From assembly GCA_963707275.1 (NCBI GenBank), contig CAVPPH010000001.1, positions 682,001 to 746,000 of the forward strand: a DNA stretch of 64,000 nucleotides, in the 5' to 3' direction. The translations under genes were made by a program, and so were the position numbers. Shown piece after piece: positions 39,051-47,466 of the stretch; the first letter of the stretch is position 1, and each line of letters opens with the position of its first letter. The notes under the pieces are model-generated. The model was given only the letters and a program-made list of their open reading frames with translations. It searched no databases and had not been told where the DNA came from. The stretch comes from JACKBK01 sp963707275 (GTDB lineage Bacteria; Chloroflexota; Anaerolineae; JAAEKA01).

Positions 39051-40538
39051 CTAAGCGAAGTTGATCTCGTCCTCGAACGGCATAAGCGCGATGCTGGGGG
39101 AGGTGACGCCTGGCCGCTGGCTTGCAAGCCGGCCCTGCATCGAGTAGGGGCCGGCCCAGGTGATGAATACGTCGGCCAGCCTGCCGCGCCAGTTCTCCTG
39201 GTCTGAGAAGAAGACCAGCTTGTTCTGGCGGGTGCGGCCACGCCATTTCCCCTTGTGCAGATCTTCTACCAGCACCTCGACCGTCTCACCCACGAAGCGC
39301 CGGTTGATCTCAGTCTGAACGACGGCCTGTAGCTCCTCCAGCGAACGGTGGCGTTCAACCTTGGCTTCTTCCGTCACGTCGTCAGTCATTCTGCGCTCGC
39401 TGACTGTTCCCGGCCGCGGCGAGTAGCGTGCCAGATGCGCCTTGTCCAGCTTCAGTTCCGCCAGCACATCGTAGGTTCGTCCAAACTGCTCGTCGCTCTC
39501 GCCGGGGAAGCCAACGATGATGTCGGTGTGGATCGACGCGTTGGGAATCGTCTCTCGAATGTGCGCTACCAGCCGGCGGTAGTCGTCCGCCGTGTAGCCG
39601 CGGCGCATGTTTTCCAGCACCTGGTCGTCGCCGGCCTGAATCGGTACCTCGATGTGCTCGCACACCTTGGGCAGGTCGCGCACCGCGTGAAGAATGCGGT
39701 CGTCCATGTAGTTGGGATGCGACGTCAGGAAGCGGATGCGCCACAGTCCGTCGATCTCATGGATCGCATGCAGCAGGTCGGCCAGATCCGGCCGGCGGCC
39801 GGGCAGGTCATAGCCGTAGCGGTCCACGATCTGACCCAACAACGTCACCTCGCGTACGCCTTGGGCGACCAGATCTTCGACTTCGGCCACGATCTCCTGC
39901 AATGGGCGACTGCGCTCGACGCCGCGGCGGAAGGGGATGATGCAAAAGGTGCAGGCGTGCGAGCAGCCGTAGACAATGGGCACGTGGGCTGAGATGGGCG
40001 TCTCGCCGTTCTGCGTCAGGTGGCGCACCGATTGCAGCACCGAGCCAGCCCGGCCCGGCAGTTCCTTCGGTGACGCAACCAACGCCAGATCGGCCTGGTC
40101 GTTCTCAACGTGGTCGCCGTCCTGGGCTGCATAGCGCGCCAGCACACTGGCCTCGTCGATGGCGCGCGACTCGTCGGCCAGATCCTGTTCCATCAGGTAG
40201 CCCATCAGCGGACCCGGCTCTGAAGGCGGCATGAACACGTCCACCCAGGGGAAGCGTTCCGCCAGCGCCGGATTGGGTTTGACGCCCACCATGCACCCCA
40301 TCAGGCTGATGACGGTGTCGGGATTGCGACGCTTGAGAGGCAATAGCGCGCCCAGCTTGCCAATCGCCTTGTCTTCCGCGCTTTGGCGCACGACACAGGT
40401 GTTGACGACGATCACATCGGCCGTGTCCGGCTTGGCAACCGGCTGGTAGCCCAGGGCCTCGAGCTGGGCAGCAACGTGGCCGCTGTCGGCGACGTTCATC
40501 TGGCAGCCGAATGTGTGGATATGATAGGTCTTGCTCAT
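39051..40538 (-). CDS. miaB: tRNA-2-methylthio-N6-dimethylallyladenosine synthase MiaB
   Basis: MiaB adds the methylthio group to i6A37 of tRNA using two Fe-S clusters. N-terminal cysteines in FGCQMN, NTCVVR and MGCMVG hold the auxiliary cluster; YGCSHACTFCIIP is the radical-SAM CxxxCxxC; a TRAM domain ends the protein (FVGETVEVLVED). 495 residues from ATG 40538, preceded by GGAGG. A longer in-frame start at 40661 lacks support. Possibly a relative (MtaB-like), but the N-terminal cysteine pattern favours MiaB. Frame intact. Confidence 0.9.
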   Translation of the reverse strand: MSKTYHIHTFGCQMNVADSGHVAAQLEALGYQPVAKPDTADVIVVNTCVVRQSAEDKAIGKLGALLPLKRRNPDTVISLMGCMVGVKPNPALAERFPWVDVFMPPSEPGPLMGYLMEQDLADESRAIDEASVLARYAAQDGDHVENDQADLALVASPKELPGRAGSVLQSVRHLTQNGETPISAHVPIVYGCSHACTFCIIPFRRGVERSRPLQEIVAEVEDLVAQGVREVTLLGQIVDRYGYDLPGRRPDLADLLHAIHEIDGLWRIRFLTSHPNYMDDRILHAVRDLPKVCEHIEVPIQAGDDQVLENMRRGYTADDYRRLVAHIRETIPNASIHTDIIVGFPGESDEQFGRTYDVLAELKLDKAHLARYSPRPGTVSERRMTDDVTEEAKVERHRSLEELQAVVQTEINRRFVGETVEVLVEDLHKGKWRGRTRQNKLVFFSDQENWRGRLADVFITWAGPYSMQGRLASQRPGVTSPSIALMPFEDEINFA

Positions 40539-40652
40539 GAAAAAACCTCCGTCGAAACGGAGGCAAACCGAAGCGTCAATGCGCTCTGGCGGGGAACCTC
40601 CGTTGTCGATCCCTTGTACGAGGGGGCAACGGTGCAGCGATTGGCTATGAAA

Positions 40653-40674
40653 GAACCCCACGACTGTGGGGTTC
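40653..40674 (-). terminator. Intrinsic terminator of the RRM gene
   Basis: On the minus strand GAACCCCA pairs with TGGGGTTC around a six-base loop and is followed by TTTC. It lies between the RRM protein gene and miaB. Confidence 0.7.
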
Positions 40675-40701
40675 CTGATTACTTGTCACTACGCAGACTG
40701 C

Positions 40702-40780
40702 GCCCTGGCTCAGCAGGCGATCTGAGGTCGGATCAGGGATGCTGAGCGGGATGCCCGGCTGGCGCTCACGTCGCCAGGGC
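40702..40780 (-). ncRNA. Candidate structured RNA downstream of the RRM gene
   Basis: GCCCTGGC (40702-40709) can pair with GCCAGGGC (40773-40780), and inside it GCTCAGCA (40708-40715) with TGCTGAGC (40740-40747), with further short helices. It lies between the RRM gene stop and its terminator, so it would be the 3' untranslated region or a processed small RNA. Structure is predicted by eye. Confidence 0.3.
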
Positions 40781-40815
40781 ACAGATCATTTAGCGGTTGC
40801 TAGCGTATCTTGGGG

Positions 40816-41106
40816 CTAGTAGCGACGGCTGCTGCTGCGATTGTTTCGCTGGGGTGGCCGCTCTTCGCGGGGCCGTGCCTCGTTAACCTTGAGGTTGCGT
40901 CCCTTGTAATCCTGGCCATCCAACGCCTCGATCGCCTTCGCGGCGCCCTCGGCATCCATGTCAACGAAGCCGAAGCCGCGCGAACGACCGGTTTCCCGAT
41001 CACTCACGACGGATGCGTCGTTGACGCTACCAAAGTCTTCGAACATGCCGCGAAGCTCATCATCATTGGTGCTGAACGGCAGATTCCCACAGTAGATCCT
41101 TGTCAC
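40816..41106 (-). CDS. Small RRM RNA-binding protein
   Basis: One RNA-recognition motif: RNP2 as IYCGNLPF and RNP1 as RGFGFVDM, followed by an Arg-rich tail (RPPQRNNRSSSRRY). Such glycine- or arginine-tailed RRM proteins in bacteria bind RNA and are often induced by cold. GTG 41106 is chosen because AGGAGA precedes it by 6 bases; upstream residues from 41157 do not belong to the fold. 96 residues. Confidence 0.9.
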   Translation of the reverse strand: MTRIYCGNLPFSTNDDELRGMFEDFGSVNDASVVSDRETGRSRGFGFVDMDAEGAAKAIEALDGQDYKGRNLKVNEARPREERPPQRNNRSSSRRY

Positions 41107-41173
41107 ACGAACTCTCCTGCGCTGTGTCAGTCCCAGCGCTCCTTCAAACGAATGCACCTTGTCGGCGCATTAC

Positions 41174-41326
41174 TTAATTCGCATCGCCCATTTTGGACGA
41201 AACCCCCTGGTCCGTTCCGACCTCACTGACCAGGAACTCCTGCTGCTCGACCAACCGCCCGTCGGATGCCTGAAGATACTCAGCCGAGAAAACTACCCGG
41301 ATACCTGTTGCGCTTGAGCCAGACAG
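41174..41326 (-). pseudogene. Possible C-terminal gene fragment
   Basis: Fifty codons with protein-like composition (GIRVVFSAEYLQASDGRLVE) and no start codon, closed upstream by a stop at 41329-41327. It may be the last part of a lost or frameshifted gene. No family recognised. Confidence 0.3.
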
Positions 41327-41416
41327 CTATCCACGAGTGTGGACGGTGCTATTATCATGCAGGTTACTGAAAACGACAAATTTGTCTGTCCTGGCATGAC
41401 TGGCGCCTGTGCAACG

Positions 41417-41445
41417 TTGCCGCTTGTAACTGGTTGAACTATAAT
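41417..41445 (+). promoter_or_regulatory. Sigma-70-like promoter
   Basis: TTGCCG (41417-41422) and TATAAT (41440-41445) with a 17-base spacer, about 80 bases before the sugar isomerase. Confidence 0.65.
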
Positions 41446-41526
41446 GCCTCATAGAGGATGCGATCCGTCTCACCTCGTATCGTGGCGCCGCCAGCCGGTC
41501 GTCAAAACACAACAAGGAGCAATTCC

Positions 41527-42279
41527 ATGAGTCTTCCAATTGCCTTGCAGACCTACACCGTGCGCGAGCAGATGGCGCGCGACTTTGAACGAACCATCAC
41601 CCGGGTCGCCGAGATCGGCTATCCCGCGCTGGAGATCACCTTCGAGATACCGGGCGCCTCGCTGTCGCAGGCGGAAAAGTTGTTCAGCAGGCTGGGCTTC
41701 CAGTTGCCGGCTGCCCATTCGCCGTTGCCTTTGGATGACAAACGCAGCGCTGTGCTGGATTTCGCAGAGATGTTCGGCATTCAGACGCTGGGATTTTCGG
41801 GCGGCCCCAGTGAGTTCGAGACGCTGGACGGCATTCGTCGACTCTGTGGCCGGCTCAACGATGCTTACGCAATAGCTGCTGATCGCGACCTGGCGCTGGC
41901 CTATCACAACCACTGGTGGGAGTTTGGACGGGTGGAGGATCGTCTGGGGTTCGATGTGATGTTGGAACTGGTCGATCCCGGCGTCGTATTTGAGGTCGAT
42001 ACCTACTGGGTGCAAACCGGTGGGCAAAGCGCCGCTGAACTGGTCAAGCGGCTCGGCGACCGCGCACCGCTGCTGCACATCAAGGATGGGCCGGCGACAG
42101 AGCAATCGCCCATGGTCGCAGTGGGTCAGGGCGTGCTGGACTTCCCGACCATCATCCCCGCGGCGACCGGCGCCCAGTGGCTTATCGTCGAACTGGACCG
42201 CTGCGCGACTGACATGTTACAAGCCGTGGACGAGAGCTACCGCTATCTGGTCGGTGAGGGGCTGGCTCATGGCAGATAA
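41527..42279 (+). CDS. Sugar phosphate isomerase/epimerase, AP-endonuclease-2-like TIM barrel
   Basis: 250 residues. The pattern LQTYTVREQM..., EITFEIPG, AYHNHWWEF, FEVDTYWV, LLHIKDG and IVELDRC is that of xylose-isomerase-like TIM barrels with metal-binding Glu, His and Asp. AAGGAG precedes ATG 41527. The last 11 bases overlap the oxidoreductase gene, so the pair likely handles one sugar or inositol derivative. Confidence 0.88.
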   Translation: MSLPIALQTYTVREQMARDFERTITRVAEIGYPALEITFEIPGASLSQAEKLFSRLGFQLPAAHSPLPLDDKRSAVLDFAEMFGIQTLGFSGGPSEFETLDGIRRLCGRLNDAYAIAADRDLALAYHNHWWEFGRVEDRLGFDVMLELVDPGVVFEVDTYWVQTGGQSAAELVKRLGDRAPLLHIKDGPATEQSPMVAVGQGVLDFPTIIPAATGAQWLIVELDRCATDMLQAVDESYRYLVGEGLAHGR

Positions 42280-43369
42280 GGTCAAGATCGGTTTCATTGG
42301 CGCTGGCAAGATCTTCGCCGAATATGTCGAGGGCTGCCGCGGCTTTTCTATTCTGGAGATCGCGGCTGTGGCCGACATGGACCGCGAACGGGCAGTCGAG
42401 CAGGCCAGCCGCTTTGACATCCCCAAGGCGCTCACCGTGGCTGAGTTGCTGGCAGACCCCGAAGTGTTGATCATCATCAACCTGACCGTGCCGATCGCGC
42501 ACGCCGAGGTCAGCCTGGCTATCTTGCAGGCTGGCAAGCATGTCTACTCGGAGAAACCGCTGGCGGTGCGCCGCGACGAGGGCCTGGAGGTGCTGCGCAC
42601 CGCCCAGGCGCAAGGGCTGCGGGTCGGCTGCGCGCCAGACACCTTTTTGGGCGGCGGCCAGCAGACCTGCCGCAAACTGATCGATGACGGCTGGATCGGC
42701 GACCCGGTGGCGGCAGTGGCATTCATGGCTGGTCACGGTCCAGAGTCGTGGCACCCTAACCCCGATTTCTACTACCAGGCTGGCGGCGGCCCGTTGTACG
42801 ACATGGGACCGTACTACCTGACCAGCCTGATCAACCTGTTGGGGCCGGCCAGTCGTGTCAGCGGGTCGGCGCGCATCTCGTTCGAGGAACGGATCGCGAC
42901 CAGCCAGGAACACTATGGGCGGCGCTTGCCGGTAGAAGTGCCAACCCATGTAGCCGGGGTGCTGGACTTCGCGGCCGGGCCGGTGGCTTCGCTGATCACC
43001 AGCTTCGACGTCTGGTCATCCAACCTGCCGCGCATCGAGATCTATGGTTCCGAAGGTTCGCTGTCGGTTCCCGACCCCAACATCTTCGGCGGGGTGGTGC
43101 AGGTACGGCGGGCCGGCGGCGATCGCTGGAGCGATGTGCCGCTGACCCACGGTTCCACCATGCGGCGAGGCATCGGCGTCGCGGACATGGCGCATGCCAT
43201 CAGCGCCGGTCGTCCACAGCGCGCCAGCGGTGACATGGCGTTTCATGTGCTCGACATAATGCAGTCAATCCTCGAGTCCTCTGAGTCTGGCCGTCACGTG
43301 TTGCTGGAGAGCACTTGCGAACGCCCTGCCGCCCTGCCGACTGGCTTGCTGCCCGGCACGCTGGACTAG
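42269..43369 (+). CDS. Gfo/Idh/MocA-family oxidoreductase
   Basis: 366 residues, NAD(P)-dependent. Rossmann motif IGFIGAGKIFAEY, the EKPLAV motif with the conserved lysine, and the second-domain GGGPLYDMGPYYL stretch containing the usual catalytic-site residues. Starts inside the isomerase gene. Such pairs oxidise and isomerise sugars or cyclitols. No transporter is adjacent, so the substrate is unknown. Confidence 0.9.
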   Translation: MADKVKIGFIGAGKIFAEYVEGCRGFSILEIAAVADMDRERAVEQASRFDIPKALTVAELLADPEVLIIINLTVPIAHAEVSLAILQAGKHVYSEKPLAVRRDEGLEVLRTAQAQGLRVGCAPDTFLGGGQQTCRKLIDDGWIGDPVAAVAFMAGHGPESWHPNPDFYYQAGGGPLYDMGPYYLTSLINLLGPASRVSGSARISFEERIATSQEHYGRRLPVEVPTHVAGVLDFAAGPVASLITSFDVWSSNLPRIEIYGSEGSLSVPDPNIFGGVVQVRRAGGDRWSDVPLTHGSTMRRGIGVADMAHAISAGRPQRASGDMAFHVLDIMQSILESSESGRHVLLESTCERPAALPTGLLPGTLD

Positions 43370-43527
43370 CGGAGCACTTTCGGCTCTGGCCAGTATCCTT
43401 CTCGCTCTGGCCGGTCGCCGACCGAGCCAGCACCGGGAGTCCGCACACCGGCTCGGTCAGGCCCTTGGCAGGAACCTCAGGGTGCTTCGCAAAGACCGGC
43501 CGGAGCAGCAGAGTGCGAGTAGAGTAA

Positions 43528-43580
43528 GCATAAACAGAAGAGGCTTCGACCACCAGCGTCGAAGCCTCTTCTGTTTATGC
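43528..43580. terminator. Perfect 23-bp bidirectional terminator
   Basis: 43528-43550 and 43558-43580 are exact reverse complements around a seven-base loop (CACCAGC); the arms end in AT-rich TAAACAGAAG/CTTCTGTTTA. It separates the convergent oxidoreductase and surface-protein genes. Confidence 0.8.
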
Positions 43581-43616
43581 TCTTGCCGGCAGTGCAAAGC
43601 CGGTTGGTTGCTCAGG

Positions 43617-44363
43617 TCAGTGCGCCAGCCGGTTCTTGAACACTACCGGATCCATCGCGCCTGGCGGCGCGTACTGGTCGAGGGTGATCCACACGCCCGA
43701 TGGCGTCACCGGCGCCCAGCCCGACTTCAGCGTCTCGTAGATGTACCATTTGCCGGGGGTGAGGGCGGCGGTCGTCGCGCCGTTGGCATCGGTCTGTCCC
43801 GTGCGTAGAATCGCGAAGGGGTCGTTGACCGGCTTGTAGGTGATTGTCCAGGCCTGCCCGGGTTGCACTGTGCCATCAGCCAGTTCTTCCCACTTCAGGG
43901 CAGTGACATCGAACAGGCGGCGAATCTTGAACACGATCAGGTAGGGCGTGTTGCGTCCCGGTAGCGGCGTGCAGCCAGTTTCGGCCAGCCCTGCGCGCGG
44001 CGCGATCGGCACGATGCCGTCCCAGGCTTCGGGCAGTTGCAGCGTGAAGTTCCAGTTGTCTGGCGTTAGGCTGAGCTTGAAGAAGCCGTTGCTGGCGACC
44101 GATGCTGTTACAGTCGCTCCGGCTGCGCTGGTGGCGGTTAGCACCAACGGCGTGGGCGTGCGCGTGCCGTCCACCGCCTGCTCGCGATGGTTGATCACCC
44201 AGCCCTGTACGGTGACCGCGCCGCCGGCCAACGCTTCTGACGGCGCGTCACAGACGACAGGTTGGACAGCGGACGGCGCTGCGCTGGCGATACCGGCAGG
44301 AACGGTCAAGATCAGCGCCAGGAGCAGCAAGACCCGGATGATGGCGGTGGTTTGATGTCGCAT
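43617..44363 (-). CDS. Secreted protein sharing the VINHREQAVDGT module
   Basis: 248 residues with a signal peptide (LLLLALILTVPAGIASA) and a single module closely matching the N-terminal part of the 37025 protein: VINHREQAVDGT, DGIVPIAPRAG, FKIRRLFDVTALKWEEL, DGTVQPG, LDQYAPPGAMDPVVFKN. No LysM, no membrane anchor. AAGGAGG lies 8 bases before ATG 44363. It may be a free version or partner of the LysM-anchored protein. The module appears to be a prealbumin-like beta-sandwich; no named family was recalled. Confidence 0.8.
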   Translation of the reverse strand: MRHQTTAIIRVLLLLALILTVPAGIASAAPSAVQPVVCDAPSEALAGGAVTVQGWVINHREQAVDGTRTPTPLVLTATSAAGATVTASVASNGFFKLSLTPDNWNFTLQLPEAWDGIVPIAPRAGLAETGCTPLPGRNTPYLIVFKIRRLFDVTALKWEELADGTVQPGQAWTITYKPVNDPFAILRTGQTDANGATTAALTPGKWYIYETLKSGWAPVTPSGVWITLDQYAPPGAMDPVVFKNRLAH

Positions 44364-44414
44364 GGAACAGCCTCCTTGTGCAGTGGAAACGATGCGGCGG
44401 ATAGTACCCGCAGT

Positions 44415-45221
44415 CTACTCCCGATGCGCCGCTTCTGTCAAGCGAAACTCCGTCGAGTCGGTGACTGACTGAACGAATTGACCGATGGCGTCAAAAACAG
44501 GCCGACGCCGTGGGTCACGTACCACCGAGTGGCCGATGGCGTCCAGCCATAGCATCTGCTTCTCTGCCGTTCCCAGCGCTTCGTAGATCAGCGGCATGGC
44601 TTCGGGCGCCACCGCCTTGTCGTCGCGCGAGTGGATCAAAAGCGCTGGCGACTGGACGGCGGGCAGCGCGGCTCGCATCTCCTGCATCAGCAATCCCAGC
44701 TCCGGCAGGCTATGCAGCGGTTCGGCAGCGTAGGCGGGATAGATGGCCTCACGGCGTACGCCGTACTCGCGGTGCATCGGCGCGCCTTTGCGCTGGATCT
44801 GGTCGGCAGGCACGCCACGCAGGTCTTCGCGGCTCGGCAGCGCCACTTCAAACGGCGTGGCGATAGCCACCACGCCGGCGACCTGCGCTGGATACAGGCC
44901 TGCGGCCAGCAGCGCCACGATCCCACCCATCGACTGGCCGATCAACACGACGCGCTGGCTGAGGCTGCCTGCCAGCGCCAGCGCTTCCTCGGCGTCCACC
45001 AGCCAGTCGCTACAGCGGACGCGCGCCAGATCCGCGGGATGCGTGCCGTGACCGGCCAGGCGCACGCCCAGCACCGTGTGCCCGCGCTCGTGCAAGTCGT
45101 CGCCCAGCCAGCGCATTTCACCGGGCATGGCGGTGTAACCGTGAAACAGGATGCAGCAGGTTGATCCGCCTGGTAGGAGGAAGGGCAGTCCGTCAGCGAC
45201 GATCAAGGGAAGATCAGGCAT
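44415..45221 (-). CDS. Alpha/beta hydrolase, carboxylesterase type
   Basis: 268 residues. LFHGYTAMPGEM (oxyanion), GQSMGGIVA (nucleophile Ser), HSRDDKAVAPE (Asp) and GHSVVRD (His) form a full catalytic set, as in Est30-like carboxylesterases and monoacylglycerol lipases. No signal peptide, so cytoplasmic. Substrate unknown. Confidence 0.88.
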   Translation of the reverse strand: MPDLPLIVADGLPFLLPGGSTCCILFHGYTAMPGEMRWLGDDLHERGHTVLGVRLAGHGTHPADLARVRCSDWLVDAEEALALAGSLSQRVVLIGQSMGGIVALLAAGLYPAQVAGVVAIATPFEVALPSREDLRGVPADQIQRKGAPMHREYGVRREAIYPAYAAEPLHSLPELGLLMQEMRAALPAVQSPALLIHSRDDKAVAPEAMPLIYEALGTAEKQMLWLDAIGHSVVRDPRRRPVFDAIGQFVQSVTDSTEFRLTEAAHRE

Positions 45222-45245
45222 GGAGAGGAGTTTCCGGAACTGATG

Positions 45246-45701
45246 TCATCCCACGGTGACCCAGGAGGACAACAGGGCAACCACCGTGGCAGCGCCGCCC
45301 AGCGTGAACAGACCGACGCCGATCAACGATTTCGCCTTGTGCGGTGGTCCCAGGATCGGCAGGCCGATGCCAGTGAGCAACAGGGCCGTCACGATGGCGT
45401 CGAGCACCGCTCCCTGGTTCACGGCAAGAGCGAGCGCCAGTGCAATACCCAGCAGACAGCGCGCCAGCGTCAAAATTCGTCCCCACGACTGCATCTGCCG
45501 CAGCCCCAGCGCCAGCGTGATGTTGACGATGGTGGTGATCATGAAGAGCGTGCTGAACGTCGAGGCCGTCAACATCACCGCGCCGACGTTGATGACCGTC
45601 AGCGCGAACAGCAGGTTCGATGCCGTCCGCCACGCACTTTCCTTGACCGCTGAGTTGGGGGCGGCAGCGGACGTGTTGTCATGTTCGCGTTGGATTGTCA
45701 C
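45246..45701 (-). CDS. Uncharacterised membrane protein with four helices
   Basis: 151 residues, with four hydrophobic segments (about 28-50, 52-66, 76-94 and 97-150 region). No motif recognised. It ends 25 bases before the esterase, probably in the same transcript. Confidence 0.7.
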   Translation of the reverse strand: MTIQREHDNTSAAAPNSAVKESAWRTASNLLFALTVINVGAVMLTASTFSTLFMITTIVNITLALGLRQMQSWGRILTLARCLLGIALALALAVNQGAVLDAIVTALLLTGIGLPILGPPHKAKSLIGVGLFTLGGAATVVALLSSWVTVG

Positions 45702-45705
45702 GTGG

Positions 45706-46092
45706 CTAATCTTTCGCGAAATCCAGTGTCAAGTCGCCCAAATTGATCACTGCGCCCGTTTGGGTGAGTATATCCATGCCGAGAATACCGTCGATCGGGA
45801 ATCCCGAAGACTTACTACCAATCTCGACCTCAACATCGCGGATGGTCACCTCGCCGATGGTGAGCGACGGAACGGAACGGGCGTAAACGGTCTCGATACC
45901 ACCGACGCCGCGGATGGTGTACAACGTATCGTCTAATCGGGGCTCTATCCCTGCCTGCTCGACAATGCGTGCGGCCAAGATAGTGCTGGCAGAACCGGTG
46001 TCAATCAGCACGTTATCAACGGTGATGGATCTTTCATCGGTGAACAGATGGATCGAAATGAAAGGTAAACCATAATCAAGCTTCAGTTGCAT
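45706..46092 (-). CDS. Retropepsin-like aspartic protease
   Basis: 128 residues with the active-site motif LIDTGSAS and the later hydrophobic-Gly motif ILGMDIL, as in single-domain retroviral-type aspartic proteases, which work as dimers. ATG 46092 overlaps the preceding small gene by 17 bases. No signal peptide. Biological substrate unknown. Confidence 0.85.
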   Translation of the reverse strand: MQLKLDYGLPFISIHLFTDERSITVDNVLIDTGSASTILAARIVEQAGIEPRLDDTLYTIRGVGGIETVYARSVPSLTIGEVTIRDVEVEIGSKSSGFPIDGILGMDILTQTGAVINLGDLTLDFAKD

Positions 46093-46348
46093 GGACGCCT
46101 CGTATTCCAACCCAGCGCTGCTCGCGAATGTCCAGGGTTTCCCGCGCGGTATGCACGAAGTAGAACTCCCGAAATGGATGAGCTTCGTGAAAGCGCTGGT
46201 AAATCTGAAAGGCACTTTTGCCGTCGCTGCAAGACTCTAGAACCGAGATGCTATCCAGGTGGCGCTGGCTGTCCTCAGTGTGCGCCTCCAGCGCTTCAAT
46301 GACAAGCCATTGATTGGGATATGCCTGCTGAACTTGTGGCCATTTCAT
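46076..46348 (-). CDS. Small partner protein of the retropepsin-like protease
   Basis: 90 residues beginning MKWPQVQQAYPNQWLVIEA and ending RWVGIRGVHATEA, alpha/beta in appearance. The 17-base overlap with the protease gene implies coupled translation. From memory, a similar pair recurs in other bacteria, but I cannot verify it here. Function unknown; partner, substrate or inhibitor are all possible. Confidence 0.75.
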   Translation of the reverse strand: MKWPQVQQAYPNQWLVIEALEAHTEDSQRHLDSISVLESCSDGKSAFQIYQRFHEAHPFREFYFVHTARETLDIREQRWVGIRGVHATEA

Positions 46349-46374
46349 GGCAGCCTCCACAGGTAAGACTTGAT

Positions 46375-47355
46375 CTACGAATGCCCCAGCACCGGGTGCG
46401 GGACATAGGGCGCTTCGAGATAGGTGATCTCTTCGTTTGTGAGATCGATCTTTAGCGCATCCACCGCTTCCTCGAGTTGATACATCTTGCTGGCGCCGAT
46501 GATCGGGCTGGTGACAGCCGGCTGCGCCAGCAGCCAGGCTAGCGCGATCTGCGCCGGGCTGACGTCGTGCTTCTGCGCGATCTCCACGACCCGATCGACG
46601 ACCGCGAAGTCGGCGTCCTGGTAGTACAGGCGGTGGGCGAAATCGTCGGTGCCGGCGCGCACCGTGGGATGGTCGCCGCCGCGGGTGCGGTTGCCGGCCA
46701 GGAAGCCACGCGCCAGCGGGCTCCATGGGATCAGACCGACGCCTTGCGCCTTACACAACGGGTTCATCTCTCGTTCTTCTTCGCGGTAGACCAGATTGTA
46801 GTGATTTTGCATGGAGACGAAACGTGTCCAGCCATGCTGATCCGCGACGTGCTGGGCGGTGGCGAACTGCCAGGCGTACATGCTGGATGCGCCGATGTAG
46901 CGCGCCTTGCCTGCCTTGACCACGTCGTGCAGCGCTTCCATGGTCTCTTCAATGGGTGTTTCGTAGTCCCACCGATGGATCTGGTAGAGATCGACGTAAT
47001 CCATGCCCAGTCGGCGCAGCGACCCATCGATGGAAGCCATGATGTGCTTGCGCGACAGGCCGCCGCGGTTGGGTGTGTCGCTCCAGTGGAAGTAGACCTT
47101 GGTGGCGATGACCACGTCGTCGCGGTCAGCCAGATCGCGCATGGCGCGGCCCAAAACTTCCTCGCTGACGCCGCGTGAATACATGTCGGCGGTGTCGAAG
47201 AAGTTGATGCCCAGCTCCAGCGCGCGGGCAAAGAATGGGCGGCTTTCGACCTCGTCCAGCACCCAGTCGCGCCACGTGGACGTGCCATAAGTCATACAGC
47301 CGAGGCAGATACGGGAGACTTTCAGGCCGGTGCGGCCAAGATTGGTGTATTGCAC
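46375..47355 (-). CDS. Aldo/keto reductase
   Basis: 326 residues, NADPH-dependent. MQYTNLGRTGLKVS start, FDTADMYSRG with the catalytic Asp and Tyr, the Lys in VVIATKVYF, and the His in YQIHRWD; PIIGASK binds cofactor. It resembles the YajO/Tas-like branch. It follows a REP-like hairpin. Confidence 0.92.
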   Translation of the reverse strand: MQYTNLGRTGLKVSRICLGCMTYGTSTWRDWVLDEVESRPFFARALELGINFFDTADMYSRGVSEEVLGRAMRDLADRDDVVIATKVYFHWSDTPNRGGLSRKHIMASIDGSLRRLGMDYVDLYQIHRWDYETPIEETMEALHDVVKAGKARYIGASSMYAWQFATAQHVADQHGWTRFVSMQNHYNLVYREEEREMNPLCKAQGVGLIPWSPLARGFLAGNRTRGGDHPTVRAGTDDFAHRLYYQDADFAVVDRVVEIAQKHDVSPAQIALAWLLAQPAVTSPIIGASKMYQLEEAVDALKIDLTNEEITYLEAPYVPHPVLGHS

Positions 47356-47408
47356 GGGACGCTCCTTTTCTTGATTTCGTGCTTCTTGCGCAACTCCTGC
47401 GCCTCCAT

Positions 47409-47444
47409 CCTTACGTCATTCCCAGATCCGTGGGAATGACGTAA
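47409..47444. repeat. Perfect 15-bp REP-like palindrome
   Basis: CTTACGTCATTCCCA (47409-47423) and TGGGAATGACGTAAG (47430-47444), loop GATCCG. It lies between two minus-strand genes. The CGTCATTCCC core is a common REP-type sequence. Confidence 0.8.
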
Positions 47445-47466
47445 GGGTGGCCATCTTTGGCTATGG

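Larger units (their letters stand above)
41107..41526. other. Interval with a gene remnant and a promoter
   Basis: About 420 bases. It contains a start-less minus-strand open frame (41174-41326) and the promoter of the isomerase gene (41417-41445). Nothing else was recognised. Confidence 0.6.
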
